The position numbers were made by a program, and so were the translations under genes. A stretch of 64,000 bases of DNA from assembly GCF_002899455.1 (NCBI RefSeq), contig NZ_PPFB01000001.1:2324501-2388500 (forward strand), in the 5' to 3' direction. The notes beneath the pieces are model-generated. The model saw only the letters and a program-made list of their open reading frames with translations. It did no database searches and was not told where the DNA came from. This document shows positions 53,082-63,398 of the stretch, piece by piece (the first letter of the stretch is position 1; every line of letters starts with the position of its first letter). Source of the stretch: Streptomyces sp. DH-12 (GTDB taxonomy: Bacteria; Actinomycetota; Actinomycetes; Streptomycetales; Streptomycetaceae).

Positions 53082-55577
53082 TCACGCCCGCAGTGCCTCC
53101 TCCAGCTTCCGTGCCACAGCCACCGCCTCTTCACCCGGCAGAGGCACACCTTGCTCCTGCGTCACATAAAAGACGTCCACCGCGTTCGCCCCCAGCGTGC
53201 TCACATGCGCACTCCGCACCCGTACCGCCGCGTCCTCCAGCGCCCGCCCGATGCGGAACAGCAGCCCGGGGGCGTCCTGCGCGCGGACCTCGATCACCGT
53301 GGCGTGCCGGGATGCGGCCGGGGCGACCGCCACGCGCGGGGGCGGCGCGACCACCCCGCGGCGCCTCGGGTACGCGGCGTCCCGTTCGGCGAGGCGTCCG
53401 GAGACGTCCAGGCTGCCGTCCAGGGCGCGGACCAGGTCGGCACGGAGCCGGGCGGCCTGCGGCAGCGAGCCGTACTCGGCGGCGACCCGCCAGTCCAGCA
53501 GCAGCACGGAGCCGTCGACGCCGGCCGGGAGATCCAGGGACCGCAGTTCGGCGGTGCGCACGGTCAGCCGGTGCATGGCGAGCACACCGGCCACCGCGGG
53601 CAGCACGCCCGGCTGGTCGGGTACGGCGACGATCAGCTCCACGCCCATCGGTTCGGGGTCCTCGGACGGCTCGGCGGGCGGCTCGGTCTGCGCCCGCAGG
53701 GACAGCACGGGCGCGCCGGTGGCGACGGCCTCCAGGGCGAGCCGCTCGTGCTGTGCGGTGGGCGCGGCCTCCTCCGGATCGGGCGGGGCCTGGCCCGCCA
53801 GCACGGCGGAGACCCGCTCGACCAGGTCGGCGACGAGCGAGGCGCGCCAGGAGGACCAGGCTGCCGGTCCGGTGGCGAGGGCGTCCGCCTCGGTGAGGGC
53901 GTGCAGCAGCTCCAGGGTGCCCGGGGAGCCGACGGCCCCGGCGACGGAGCGCACGGTGGCGGGGTCGTCGAGGTCGCGCCGGGTGGCGGTCTCGACGAGC
54001 AGCAGGTGGTGGCGTACGAGGGTGGCGATCACGGTGACGTCGTCGGCGTCGAAGCCGATGCGGGCGGCCACGTCGCGGGCGATGACCTCGCCGGCCACCG
54101 CGTGGTCGCCCGGCCAGCCCTTGCCGATGTCGTGCAGCAGCGCGGCGACGAGCAGCAGGTCGGGGCGGCTGACCCGGCGGGTGAACGCGGAGGCGCGCAC
54201 GGCGGTCTCGACGAGGTGCCGGTCGACGGTCCACAGGTGGACGGCGTTGCGCTGGGGGCGGCAGCGCACCCGGTCCCAGTCGGGGAGCAGCAGGCTGATC
54301 AGGCCCTCGGCCTCCAGCGCCTCCCAGACCTCGACGGTGGGCCGGCCGGAGCCCAGCAGGGTGAGGAGCTGCTGACGCGCCTCGGCGGGCCAGGGCGAGG
54401 GGAGGGCGCGGGCGCCGGCGGCCATGCGGCGTACGGCGTGGAGATTGAGGGGGAGCCCGGCCTGGGCGGCGGCGGCCGCGGCACGGAGCGGGAGCACGGG
54501 GTCGCGGTCGGGGCGCGCGGCGCGGGCGAGCACCACTTCGCCGTCCTGTTCCACCACCCCTTCGGCGAGCGGAGACCTCTCGGTCGCCCGTTTCCCGCCG
54601 CCGAGCGTCCTCCCGTCGCCCACCAGCGCCCTTCTGACGAAGTCCCCCCGCTCACTCGCCGGTTTCCGCAGCCGGGGGCGTACGGAGCGGGAGCGCAGGA
54701 CGCGGCCGACCTCGCGCCAGGTGACGTCGCCCGCGTAGGCGATGACCCGGGCGGCCTCGTAGACCTGGCGGAGCAGGGCGTCGGCGTCGAGCAGGCCGAG
54801 TGCGGCGGCGACCTGGTCCTGTTCCTGGAGGGCGAGGCGGTCGGTGGCGCGTCCGGTGGCCAGGTGCAGGGCGTCGCGTACGTCGAGGAGGCGGCGGCGG
54901 GCCTCGGCGAGCCCTTCGCGGGGGGCGTCGGCGAGCCAGGAGGCGGCCACCGCGCGCAGGGCGGTGGCGTCGCGCAGCCCGCCGCGGGCCTCCTTGAGGT
55001 CGGGTTCCAGGAGGTACTGCAGTTCGCCCTGGCGTCCGGCGCGCTCCTCGCACAGCTCCCGCAGGGCGGGCAGCCGCTCGGGGGCCTGGTTGCGCCAGTC
55101 GGCGAGGACGGTGGTGCGCAGGGCGGTGGTGAGACCGAGGTCGCCGGCGAGGTGCCGGGCGTCCAGCAGGCCTAGCTGGACCTTGAGGTCCTCCCCCGCC
55201 GTCCTGCGCGCCTCCGCCGGGGTGCGGACGGAGTGGTCGAGGGCGAGGCCGAGGTCCCAGACCGGGTACCAGAGGCGGTCCGCGAGGGCGGACACGGCCT
55301 CGGGGGCGCTGCCGTCGTGGAGCAGGAGCAGGTCGAGGTCGCTGCGCGGGGAGAGTTCCGCGCGTCCGTAGCCGCCGACGGCGACCAGGGACACCCCGCG
55401 CGCTCCGGGCGCTCCGGCGGCGAAGAGTCCGGCGAGCCAGTCGTCGGTGAGGCCGGCGAGCGCGGAACGGCGCGGCGGCCCGGACCGCGCCCTCTCGGTG
55501 AGAAGGCGCAGCCGGGCCGCCGCGTAGCCGCCGGGTCCCGAGTCCTCTGCCTGGTCGTGCGTGTCCGTCCTCGTCAC
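53082..55577 (-). CDS. glnD: PII nucleotidyltransferase GlnD
   Basis: An 831-aa bifunctional enzyme. The nucleotidyltransferase motif GGYGRAELSPRSDLDLL lies at residues 68-84, an HD domain (LLHDIGKGWPGDH) near the middle and two ACT domains at the end (PDQPGVLPAVAGVLAMH and APGLLFRIGRAL). In Streptomyces the enzyme adenylylates rather than uridylylates GlnK. GTG 55577 has AGGAGA; it follows glnK by 29 bases. Confidence 0.94.
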   Translation of the reverse strand: MTRTDTHDQAEDSGPGGYAAARLRLLTERARSGPPRRSALAGLTDDWLAGLFAAGAPGARGVSLVAVGGYGRAELSPRSDLDLLLLHDGSAPEAVSALADRLWYPVWDLGLALDHSVRTPAEARRTAGEDLKVQLGLLDARHLAGDLGLTTALRTTVLADWRNQAPERLPALRELCEERAGRQGELQYLLEPDLKEARGGLRDATALRAVAASWLADAPREGLAEARRRLLDVRDALHLATGRATDRLALQEQDQVAAALGLLDADALLRQVYEAARVIAYAGDVTWREVGRVLRSRSVRPRLRKPASERGDFVRRALVGDGRTLGGGKRATERSPLAEGVVEQDGEVVLARAARPDRDPVLPLRAAAAAAQAGLPLNLHAVRRMAAGARALPSPWPAEARQQLLTLLGSGRPTVEVWEALEAEGLISLLLPDWDRVRCRPQRNAVHLWTVDRHLVETAVRASAFTRRVSRPDLLLVAALLHDIGKGWPGDHAVAGEVIARDVAARIGFDADDVTVIATLVRHHLLLVETATRRDLDDPATVRSVAGAVGSPGTLELLHALTEADALATGPAAWSSWRASLVADLVERVSAVLAGQAPPDPEEAAPTAQHERLALEAVATGAPVLSLRAQTEPPAEPSEDPEPMGVELIVAVPDQPGVLPAVAGVLAMHRLTVRTAELRSLDLPAGVDGSVLLLDWRVAAEYGSLPQAARLRADLVRALDGSLDVSGRLAERDAAYPRRRGVVAPPPRVAVAPAASRHATVIEVRAQDAPGLLFRIGRALEDAAVRVRSAHVSTLGANAVDVFYVTQEQGVPLPGEEAVAVARKLEEALRA

Positions 55578-55606
55578 CCGGCGTCTCCTGTTCCGTCGGT
55601 CCGCTG

Positions 55607-57349
<1,743 letters not shown>

Positions 57350-57378
57350 TTATGCGCCATGAAGAGTGGCGCAGCGCG

Positions 57379-57416
57379 GTTTCGGCGGAGGCCCCTCGTT
57401 GTTTCGCCGCCGTGAC
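57379..57416 (-). promoter_or_regulatory. GlnR double box upstream of amtB
   Basis: On the minus strand the sequence reads GTCAC-n6-GAAAC-n6-GGGCC-n6-GAAAC, matching the GlnR consensus gTnAc-n6-GaAAc repeated twice, except for a degenerate third element. The spacing is exact. GlnR activates amtB-glnK-glnD under low nitrogen in Streptomyces. Confidence 0.85.
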
Positions 57417-57528
57417 GAAGGCATCCGGCGTGTTACGGGTCGGTGAACCGCCGGACCCGGGGCGCGTCGATCGTCGTCGTGGCGCGATCTCCGGTGTGCG
57501 GCGGTGAGCCGTGGCCGGGGAGACACAC

Positions 57529-57608
57529 GGCCGGCCGCGGCCGGCCTTCCGAAATGACTGGCATGGGGGAGCCGAGTCGGGCAGTTCGGGAGGGCCGGCC
57601 GCGGCCGG
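57529..57608. repeat. Pair of GGCCGGCCGCGGCC palindromes downstream of nsdA
   Basis: A perfect 18-base palindrome at 57529-57546 and a second copy of its 16-base core at 57593-57608 (14-base palindrome 57595-57608). They lie between the nsdA stop and the amtB promoter. They could end nsdA transcription; the second is 22 bases after the stop. Confidence 0.6.
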
Positions 57609-57629
57609 GGTCCAGGGGTGTTCCGGTGG

Positions 57630-59126
57630 TCAGACCGCTTCGGCGGTCTCGGGCAGCTCGATCGCGAGCCGCTCGGTGAGTTCGACGACGTCGGCGAGGT
57701 CCCCGAAGTCGCGTACGGCGGTGTCGACGGTCTTTCGGATACGCGTGTTGACCCGCTCGGAACGGACCTTCTTGGCCGCCTTGATGGCCTGGGTGGCGAG
57801 AACCGCGCTCTGCTCGGGCTCGCGCTGGAGCAGGTGGACCGTGGCCATGCCGATCAGGTTGAGCGCGTAGGAGCGCTGGTGCTCGCCGCCCTCCTGGCCG
57901 AACAGCTCCACGGCCCGCTTCATCAGCGGCTCGGCGAGCGAGGCGTAGGTGGGGCTGCGGCCCGCGACGTAGGCGAGGTCGCGGAAGGAGTGGCTGTTCT
58001 CCGCGTACAGCTCGGCCTCGGAGAAGAAGCGGATCCAGTCGGGGTCCGGCTCGTCCCACTCGTCGGCCTCGGCGAAGGTGTCCTCGGCCATGCGGACGGC
58101 GCGTTTGCAGCGGCCGGGCTGCCCCATGTTGGCGTAGGCGCGGGCCTCCATCGCATACAGCATCGACTGGACGCGGGGGCCGGCGCAGTCGCGGCTGCCG
58201 TACTGCGCGAGGTGGATGAGCTCCAGGGCGTCCTCGGGCCGGCCGAGGTGGATCATCTGCCGGCTCATGCTGGACAGCACGTAGGAGCCGAGCGGCCGGT
58301 CGCCGGCCTCCTTGGCGGCGTGCAGGGCGAGCACGAAGTACTTCTGCGCGGTGGGCTGCAGCCCCACGTCGTACGACATCCAGCCCGCCAGCTCGGCGAG
58401 TTCGGCGGCGACCTTGAACAGCCGTTTGGCGGTGGTCTCCGGCTGGGGCTCCTGGAGGAGGTCGGTGACCTCGTGGAGCTGGCCGACGACGGCCTTGCGG
58501 CGCAGCCCGCCGCCGCACTGGGCGTCCCACTGCCGGAACATCACGGTGGTGGTCTCCAGCAGGTCGAGCTCCGGCTTGGACAGCCGGCCGCGGGCGCGTG
58601 CCGAGGAGGGCGCGACGTCCGGCTCGGGCGTGGGCAGCGGGCTGGACGGGGAGGGGACGAGCCAGCGCTGCATGGGCTCGATGAGGGACGGGCCCGCGGA
58701 GAGGGCCAGCGAGCTGCCGAGGAAGCCGCGCCGCGCCAGCATGAGGTCGCTGCGCGAGAACTCGCTGAGCAGGGCCACGGTCTGCGGGCCCGTCCAGGGG
58801 AGGTCGACGCCGGTCGCGGAGGGTGCCGGGCGGGTGGTGCGCAGCCCCAGGTCCTCCACGGAGACGACGACGCCGAAGCGTTCGGAGAACAGCTCGGACA
58901 GGATGCGGGGGATCGGCTCGCGCGGGTTCTCCCCGTCCAGCCAGCGGCGGACGCGGGAGGTGTCGGTGGAGATGTGGTTGGCGCCCAACTGCCGTGCTCT
59001 GCGGTTCACTTGGCGGGCCAGCTCGCCCTTGGACCAGCCGCTGCGGACGAACCACGAGGTGAGCAGCTCGTTCGGGCGCTTCTCCGCACTCGCGGAACTC
59101 GTCCCGCCACCGCCGTTGCCGCTCAC
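57630..59126 (-). CDS. nsdA: NsdA, negative regulator of differentiation (TPR-like)
   Basis: A 498-aa regulator in Streptomyces whose loss increases sporulation and antibiotic production. The N-terminus resembles an XRE-like DNA-binding fold (RSGWSKGELARQVNRRARQLG... STDTSRVRRWLDGENPREPIPRILSEL, about 25-85); the C-terminal half is helical repeats (LAELAGWMSYDVGLQPTAQKYFVLALHAAKEAGD). GTG 59126 start. Recognition is by similarity and by position next to amtB and ftsY. Confidence 0.88.
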   Translation of the reverse strand: MSGNGGGGTSSASAEKRPNELLTSWFVRSGWSKGELARQVNRRARQLGANHISTDTSRVRRWLDGENPREPIPRILSELFSERFGVVVSVEDLGLRTTRPAPSATGVDLPWTGPQTVALLSEFSRSDLMLARRGFLGSSLALSAGPSLIEPMQRWLVPSPSSPLPTPEPDVAPSSARARGRLSKPELDLLETTTVMFRQWDAQCGGGLRRKAVVGQLHEVTDLLQEPQPETTAKRLFKVAAELAELAGWMSYDVGLQPTAQKYFVLALHAAKEAGDRPLGSYVLSSMSRQMIHLGRPEDALELIHLAQYGSRDCAGPRVQSMLYAMEARAYANMGQPGRCKRAVRMAEDTFAEADEWDEPDPDWIRFFSEAELYAENSHSFRDLAYVAGRSPTYASLAEPLMKRAVELFGQEGGEHQRSYALNLIGMATVHLLQREPEQSAVLATQAIKAAKKVRSERVNTRIRKTVDTAVRDFGDLADVVELTERLAIELPETAEAV

Positions 59127-59573
59127 TGGAACGCCCCCATCCCTGAAGACCGCTTGTCGCTGAGTGCGCCAAGCCTTATCAGAATGCCGGTGATCGGGGC
59201 CGCCCGTCCGGCGGTTGCCACCCCTCGAACGGGAAGCCGAGTTGCCTCCGGCATACCCACGAGCGCGTGCACCCCATCCAAACCGTGCACACACAGTAAC
59301 CCTATGATCACCCGTCTCACCATGGCGGAACCGCAATCGCCACCATTCGCCACCCCTTCGAATGAACGCACCGTCGCCGTCCCGCGATTGACTTGACGCA
59401 GGACGGACAGGAGTGGACGCACTGACGCGCCGGAGGGCGCGCAGTGACCGCCGCACCACCCTGTGCACATCAGAGCGCTGGTTGATGCGGGTCGCGCCGG
59501 GAAGTCGGAAACAGAGAGTCACGCACCGCGTCCGGTGCGTGACCACCGGTACGCCGGACCCGTTGGAGGGGGC
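59127..59573. other. 447-base divergent intergenic region (nsdA / Prim-Pol-like)
   Basis: No coding sequence supported. It contains an AT-richer stretch with TATGAT at 59303-59308, tandem TTGACT/TTGACG at 59388-59399 without a matching -10, and a hairpin at 59518-59543 just before the Prim-Pol-like gene. Confidence 0.6.
59518..59543 (+). promoter_or_regulatory. Leader hairpin before Prim-Pol-like gene
   Basis: A perfect 11-bp stem GTCACGCACCG/CGGTGCGTGAC with a CGTC loop ends 30 bases before the ATG and about 20 bases before the GGAGGGGG ribosome site. It may be a terminator of a short leader or an RNA control element. Confidence 0.5.
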
Positions 59574-60239
59574 ATGGGCTTCACGATCGGTATCAGCCGG
59601 GGCATCCGTGACATCCGGTCCGGCTCGCGGCGGCGCGGTCGCTCCTCGGACGGCACGGTCGTGGCGGAGTACACGGGGCTGTGGGGCTGGGACGTGGTGC
59701 CCGGCGTCCGTGCCGTCGCCGGGGCCTGCTCCTGCGGCCGCACGGCCTGCCGGGCGCCGGGCGCCCACCCCCTGGAGCACGCCCCGGTGATCCGCGCGGG
59801 TGCGCCGCTGGACGAGGTGACCGCGCTCTGGTCGGAGTTCCCGGGCGCCTCGGTGCTGCTGCCCGTCGGCCAGGCGTTCGACGTGATCGAGGTGGCGGAG
59901 CCGGCCGGGTGTCACGCCCTGACGCGGCTGGAGCGGATGGGCCTGCCGGTCGGTCCGGTCGCCGCCACCCCGGACGGGCGGGCCCAGTTCTTCGTCGCCC
60001 CGGGCGCCGCCGAGGCCCTGCCCGACCTGCTGTACCGCATGGGCTGGGACGACCCGGACGCCCTCGACCTGCGCGGCCTGGGACGCGGTACGCACATCAC
60101 GGCGCCGCCGTCGGACCGCGGCGGCCTCGGCCCGGTGCGCTGGCTGCGCTCCCCCGCCCTGGACTCCGCCGCCCGTCCGCCGGAGGCGCGGCTGCTGCTC
60201 GGCACGCTGGCGTACGTGGCGCACCGGTCGGGAGCCTGA
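59574..60239 (+). CDS. Small Prim-Pol-like protein (archaeo-eukaryotic primase fold)
   Basis: A 221-aa protein similar to the bifunctional primase/polymerase N-terminal domain: GWDVVPG, a CSCGRTACRAPGAHPLEHAP Cys/His motif (about 52-71), then WSEFPGASVLLPVGQAFDVIEV and THITAPPS. The catalytic acid pair is normally Asp-x-Asp; here it reads D103-V-I-E106, so activity is doubtful. Without helicase or primase partners, it is probably a derived single-domain member common in Streptomyces. ATG 59574 follows GGAGGGGG. Confidence 0.75.
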   Translation: MGFTIGISRGIRDIRSGSRRRGRSSDGTVVAEYTGLWGWDVVPGVRAVAGACSCGRTACRAPGAHPLEHAPVIRAGAPLDEVTALWSEFPGASVLLPVGQAFDVIEVAEPAGCHALTRLERMGLPVGPVAATPDGRAQFFVAPGAAEALPDLLYRMGWDDPDALDLRGLGRGTHITAPPSDRGGLGPVRWLRSPALDSAARPPEARLLLGTLAYVAHRSGA

Positions 60240-60255
60240 CCCCTTCCGGTACGGC

Positions 60256-60296
60256 GAAGCGCCCGTCCCCCGATCGCTTTCGGGGGCGGGCGCTTC
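60256..60296. terminator. Bidirectional terminator between Prim-Pol-like gene and ftsY
   Basis: A 15-bp stem with one G-U pair (60256-60270 with 60282-60296) in the convergent junction; GC-rich, with inner pairs giving a small loop. Confidence 0.85.
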
Positions 60297-60327
60297 CTCG
60301 CGTACGGGGCCGGACGTCTCCGGGGTG

Positions 60328-61530
60328 TCACTCCCCCAGAAGGGCGTCCACGAAGGCTTCCGGCTCGAACGGCGCCAGGTCGTCCGCGCCCTCGCCGAGC
60401 CCGATCAGCTTGACCGGGACGCCCAGCTCGCGCTGGACGGAGATGACGATGCCGCCCTTGGCCGTGCCGTCGAGCTTGGTGAGCACGATGCCGGTGATGT
60501 CGACGACCTCGGCGAAGACCCGCGCCTGCACCAGACCGTTCTGGCCGGTGGTGGCGTCGAGCACCAGCAGCACCTCGTCCAGCGGGGCCTGCTTCTCCAC
60601 GACCCGCTTGACCTTGCCGAGCTCGTCCATGAGGCCCGTCTTGGTGTGCAGCCGGCCGGCGGTGTCGATGAGCACCGCGTCGGCGCCCATCTCCTTGCCC
60701 TCCTTGACCGCGTCGAACGCGACGGAGGCCGGGTCGCCGCCCTCCGGGCCGCGCACGATGTGGGCGCCGACCCGCTCGCCCCAGGTCTGCAGCTGGTCGG
60801 CGGCGGCGGCCCGGAAGGTGTCGGCGGCGCCGAGGACGACGGTGTTGCCGTCGGCGACCAGGACGCGGGCGAGCTTGCCGGTGGTGGTGGTCTTGCCGGT
60901 GCCGTTGACGCCGACGACCATCACGACGCCGGGGCCGCCGGCCTGGTTCTCGGTGTGCACGGTGCGGTCCATCTGCGGACCGACCAGCGTGATCAGCTCC
61001 TCGCGGAGCAGCCCGCGCAGTTCCTCGGGCGTACGGGTGCCGAGCACCTTGACCCGCTCGCGCAGCCGGTCGACCAGTTCCTGGGTGGGCTGGACGCCGA
61101 CGTCGGCGGTGAGCAGGGTGTCCTCGATCTCCTCCCAGGTCTCCTCGTCCAGGTGCTCGCGGGAGAGCAGGGTGAGCAGGCCCTTGCCCAGGGCGTTCTG
61201 CGACCGCGACAGACGGGCGCGCAGCCGGACCAGGCGGCCGGCGGTGGGCTCCGGGATCTCGATCTCGGGAGCCTCGGCGGCGGGCGGTTCCTCGATGACG
61301 ACGGGACCGGCGCCCGCCGGAAGATCAACCTCCTCGATGGTGCGCCGCGGTTCCTCCCGCGGCGTCTCGGCCTCTTCGCCGACGTGCGGCTCGGCCGGCG
61401 GGGCGGTGATGTCGGGCGCGGCGGGCGGCGGCGGGGGCAGCGGCTTCTTGCGCCGGCTCCCGACGATCAGCCCGCCGAGCGCGCCGAGCACGACCACGGC
61501 GATGACTACAGCAAGGATGACGATGTCCAT
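60328..61530 (-). CDS. ftsY: Signal recognition particle receptor FtsY
   Basis: A 400-aa SRP receptor GTPase. An N-terminal membrane span (MDIVILAVVIAVVVLGALGGLIVG) is followed by a Pro/Glu-rich acidic linker (about 30-95), an N domain and a G domain with GVNGTGKTTTTGKLA, DTAGRLHTK and LTKLDGTAKGG. ATG 61530 gives MDIVILAV; ATG 61551 (GGGGGAG upstream) is an in-frame alternative. Convergent with the Prim-Pol-like gene. Confidence 0.96.
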   Translation of the reverse strand: MDIVILAVVIAVVVLGALGGLIVGSRRKKPLPPPPPAAPDITAPPAEPHVGEEAETPREEPRRTIEEVDLPAGAGPVVIEEPPAAEAPEIEIPEPTAGRLVRLRARLSRSQNALGKGLLTLLSREHLDEETWEEIEDTLLTADVGVQPTQELVDRLRERVKVLGTRTPEELRGLLREELITLVGPQMDRTVHTENQAGGPGVVMVVGVNGTGKTTTTGKLARVLVADGNTVVLGAADTFRAAAADQLQTWGERVGAHIVRGPEGGDPASVAFDAVKEGKEMGADAVLIDTAGRLHTKTGLMDELGKVKRVVEKQAPLDEVLLVLDATTGQNGLVQARVFAEVVDITGIVLTKLDGTAKGGIVISVQRELGVPVKLIGLGEGADDLAPFEPEAFVDALLGE

Positions 61531-61774
61531 AACCCGTCCAGTATCGGCCATGCTCCCCCCGGCGCCCCCGCTCCCGACGCGCCCGCCTGAGACGCCCCGA
61601 AAGGGCGCGGGGAGCCGCGCGCTCACCCCCCGCCCGGCCGCGCGGGCCCGGGAAGGACGCCACCGCCCCGGCTCGGGCGGACCGAACCGGGGCGGGTGGG
61701 GGATGGCGCACACGAGGGGCAGGAGCAGCGGGGAGGTGACCCCCGCCCCTCGGGTCACAAGGGGAAGAGGGGCG

Positions 61775-63193
61775 TCAGCCCATCTCCTCCAGCCGCTTGC
61801 CCTTCGTCTCCTTCACGAACTTCAGCACGAACGGGATCGAGAGCGCCGCGAACACCGTGTAGATCACGTAGGTGACGGACAGGTTCCAGTCCGCCAGCGA
61901 CGGGAAGCTCGCGGTGATCGCCCAGTTGGCGATCCACTGCGCGGCGGCGGCGACACCGAGGGCGGCGGCGCGGATCCGGTTCGGGAACATCTCGCCGAGC
62001 ATGACCCACACGACCACACCCCACGACAGGGCGAAGAAGAGGACGAAGACGTGGGCCGCGATCAGGGCCACCCAGCCCTGCGTGGCGGGCAGCTGCCCGT
62101 CGACGAGGTCCGAGGAGAAGGCCCAGGCCTCCAGCGCGAGACCGATCACCATGCCGACCGAGCCGATGATGGCCAGCGGCCGGCGGCCGATGCGGTCGAC
62201 GAAGATCATCGCGATGACGGTGCCGACGATGTTGATGATCGACGTGGTGAACGAGTAGAAGAACGAGTCCGACGGGTCGACGCCGACCGACTGCCACAGC
62301 GTGGCCGAGTAGTAGAACGCGACGTTGATGCCGACGAACTGCTGGAACACCGACAGACCGATACCGATCCAGACGATCGGCTTGAAGAAGAAGCTGCCGC
62401 CGAGCAGGTCCTTGAAGCTGGACCTCTCCTCGCGCCGCATGCCGGTCTCGATCTCGGTGACGCGCGCGTCGAGGTCGGTCTCGCCGCCCTCGACCTCGGC
62501 GAGGATCTGCCGGGCGCGCTCGTGCTTGCCGACGGAGATCAGGTAGCGGGGCGACTCGGGGATGGCGAAGGAGAGCAGGCCGTAGAGGACGGCCGGGACG
62601 ACCATGACGCCGAGCATGAGCTGCCAGGCCTCCAGGCCCAGCAGTTCACCGCGCTGGTCCCCGTCCGCGGCGTTCAGGATGCCCCAGTTGACCAGCTGGG
62701 AGACGGCGATGCCGATGACGATCGCGGCCTGCTGGAAGGAGCCGAGACGGCCGCGGTAGGCGGGCGGGGCGACCTCGGCGATGTAGGCGGGGCCGATGAC
62801 GGAGGCCATGCCGATGGCGAAGCCGCCGACCACGCGCCAGAAGGCGAGGTCGTACAGGGAGAACGGGAGCGCGGAGCCGACGGCGCTGACCGTGAAGAGG
62901 ACCGCGGCGATCTGCATGCACCGGATGCGTCCGATGCGGTCGGCTATCCGGCCGGCGGTGGCGGCGCCGATCGCGCAGCCGATCAGCGCGATGGCGATGA
63001 CCTGGGCGAGCGCGGCGGAGCCGATGTCGTAGCGGTCGCGGATGGCCTCGACGGCGCCGTTGATCACGGAGCTGTCGTAGCCGAAGAGGAAGCCGCCCAT
63101 GGCTGCGGCAGCGGCGATGAAGATGACATGCCCGAGATGTTCGGGATGAGCCGTCCGGGCTCCTGACGCTTGTGCCTGCGCGGTGCTGGTCAC
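61775..63193 (-). CDS. glcP: MFS sugar permease, probable glucose permease GlcP
   Basis: A 472-aa sugar porter with 12 spans: GGFLFGYDSSVINGAV, RIADRIGRIRC, PESPRYL, DRIGRRPL and VWVMLGEMFPNRIRAAALG, the sugar-transporter signatures. Length and location between ftsY and smc match Streptomyces GlcP1, the proton-linked glucose permease involved in carbon repression. GTG 63193 follows GAGGAG. Confidence 0.88.
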   Translation of the reverse strand: MTSTAQAQASGARTAHPEHLGHVIFIAAAAAMGGFLFGYDSSVINGAVEAIRDRYDIGSAALAQVIAIALIGCAIGAATAGRIADRIGRIRCMQIAAVLFTVSAVGSALPFSLYDLAFWRVVGGFAIGMASVIGPAYIAEVAPPAYRGRLGSFQQAAIVIGIAVSQLVNWGILNAADGDQRGELLGLEAWQLMLGVMVVPAVLYGLLSFAIPESPRYLISVGKHERARQILAEVEGGETDLDARVTEIETGMRREERSSFKDLLGGSFFFKPIVWIGIGLSVFQQFVGINVAFYYSATLWQSVGVDPSDSFFYSFTTSIINIVGTVIAMIFVDRIGRRPLAIIGSVGMVIGLALEAWAFSSDLVDGQLPATQGWVALIAAHVFVLFFALSWGVVVWVMLGEMFPNRIRAAALGVAAAAQWIANWAITASFPSLADWNLSVTYVIYTVFAALSIPFVLKFVKETKGKRLEEMG

Positions 63194-63287
63194 GTGTACT
63201 CCTCGGGCCACCGGCAACGTCGCCGGATGGGGGTCAGCCCTTCATGATTTCCGCCGTAGGCACATGAAGGTAAAAACAACATTGCAG

Positions 63288-63315
63288 AGACTATGCCTTC
63301 AATTCTTGAAGTCAA
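63288..63315 (-). promoter_or_regulatory. Candidate glcP promoter with overlapping palindrome
   Basis: Reading minus: TTGACT (63310-63315), 16 bases, TAGTCT (63288-63293), then about 95 bases of leader to the GTG. The spacer holds a perfect 15-base palindrome CTTCAATTCTTGAAG (plus strand, 63297-63311), a plausible operator. AT-rich relative to the window. Confidence 0.55.
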
Positions 63316-63398
63316 TAGGTCCTTGGATGTGAGTTTCGAGACGCAGAAGCCCGGACGCCGCCTGGCAAGTGTTCACATCTTGAAGATCTTGCGCTGCT

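Noticed and set aside
57529..57608. Paired palindromes as ends of an insertion sequence
   Set aside because: Only 46 bases separate them, no transposase or target duplication is present, and terminator or chance GC palindromes explain them better.
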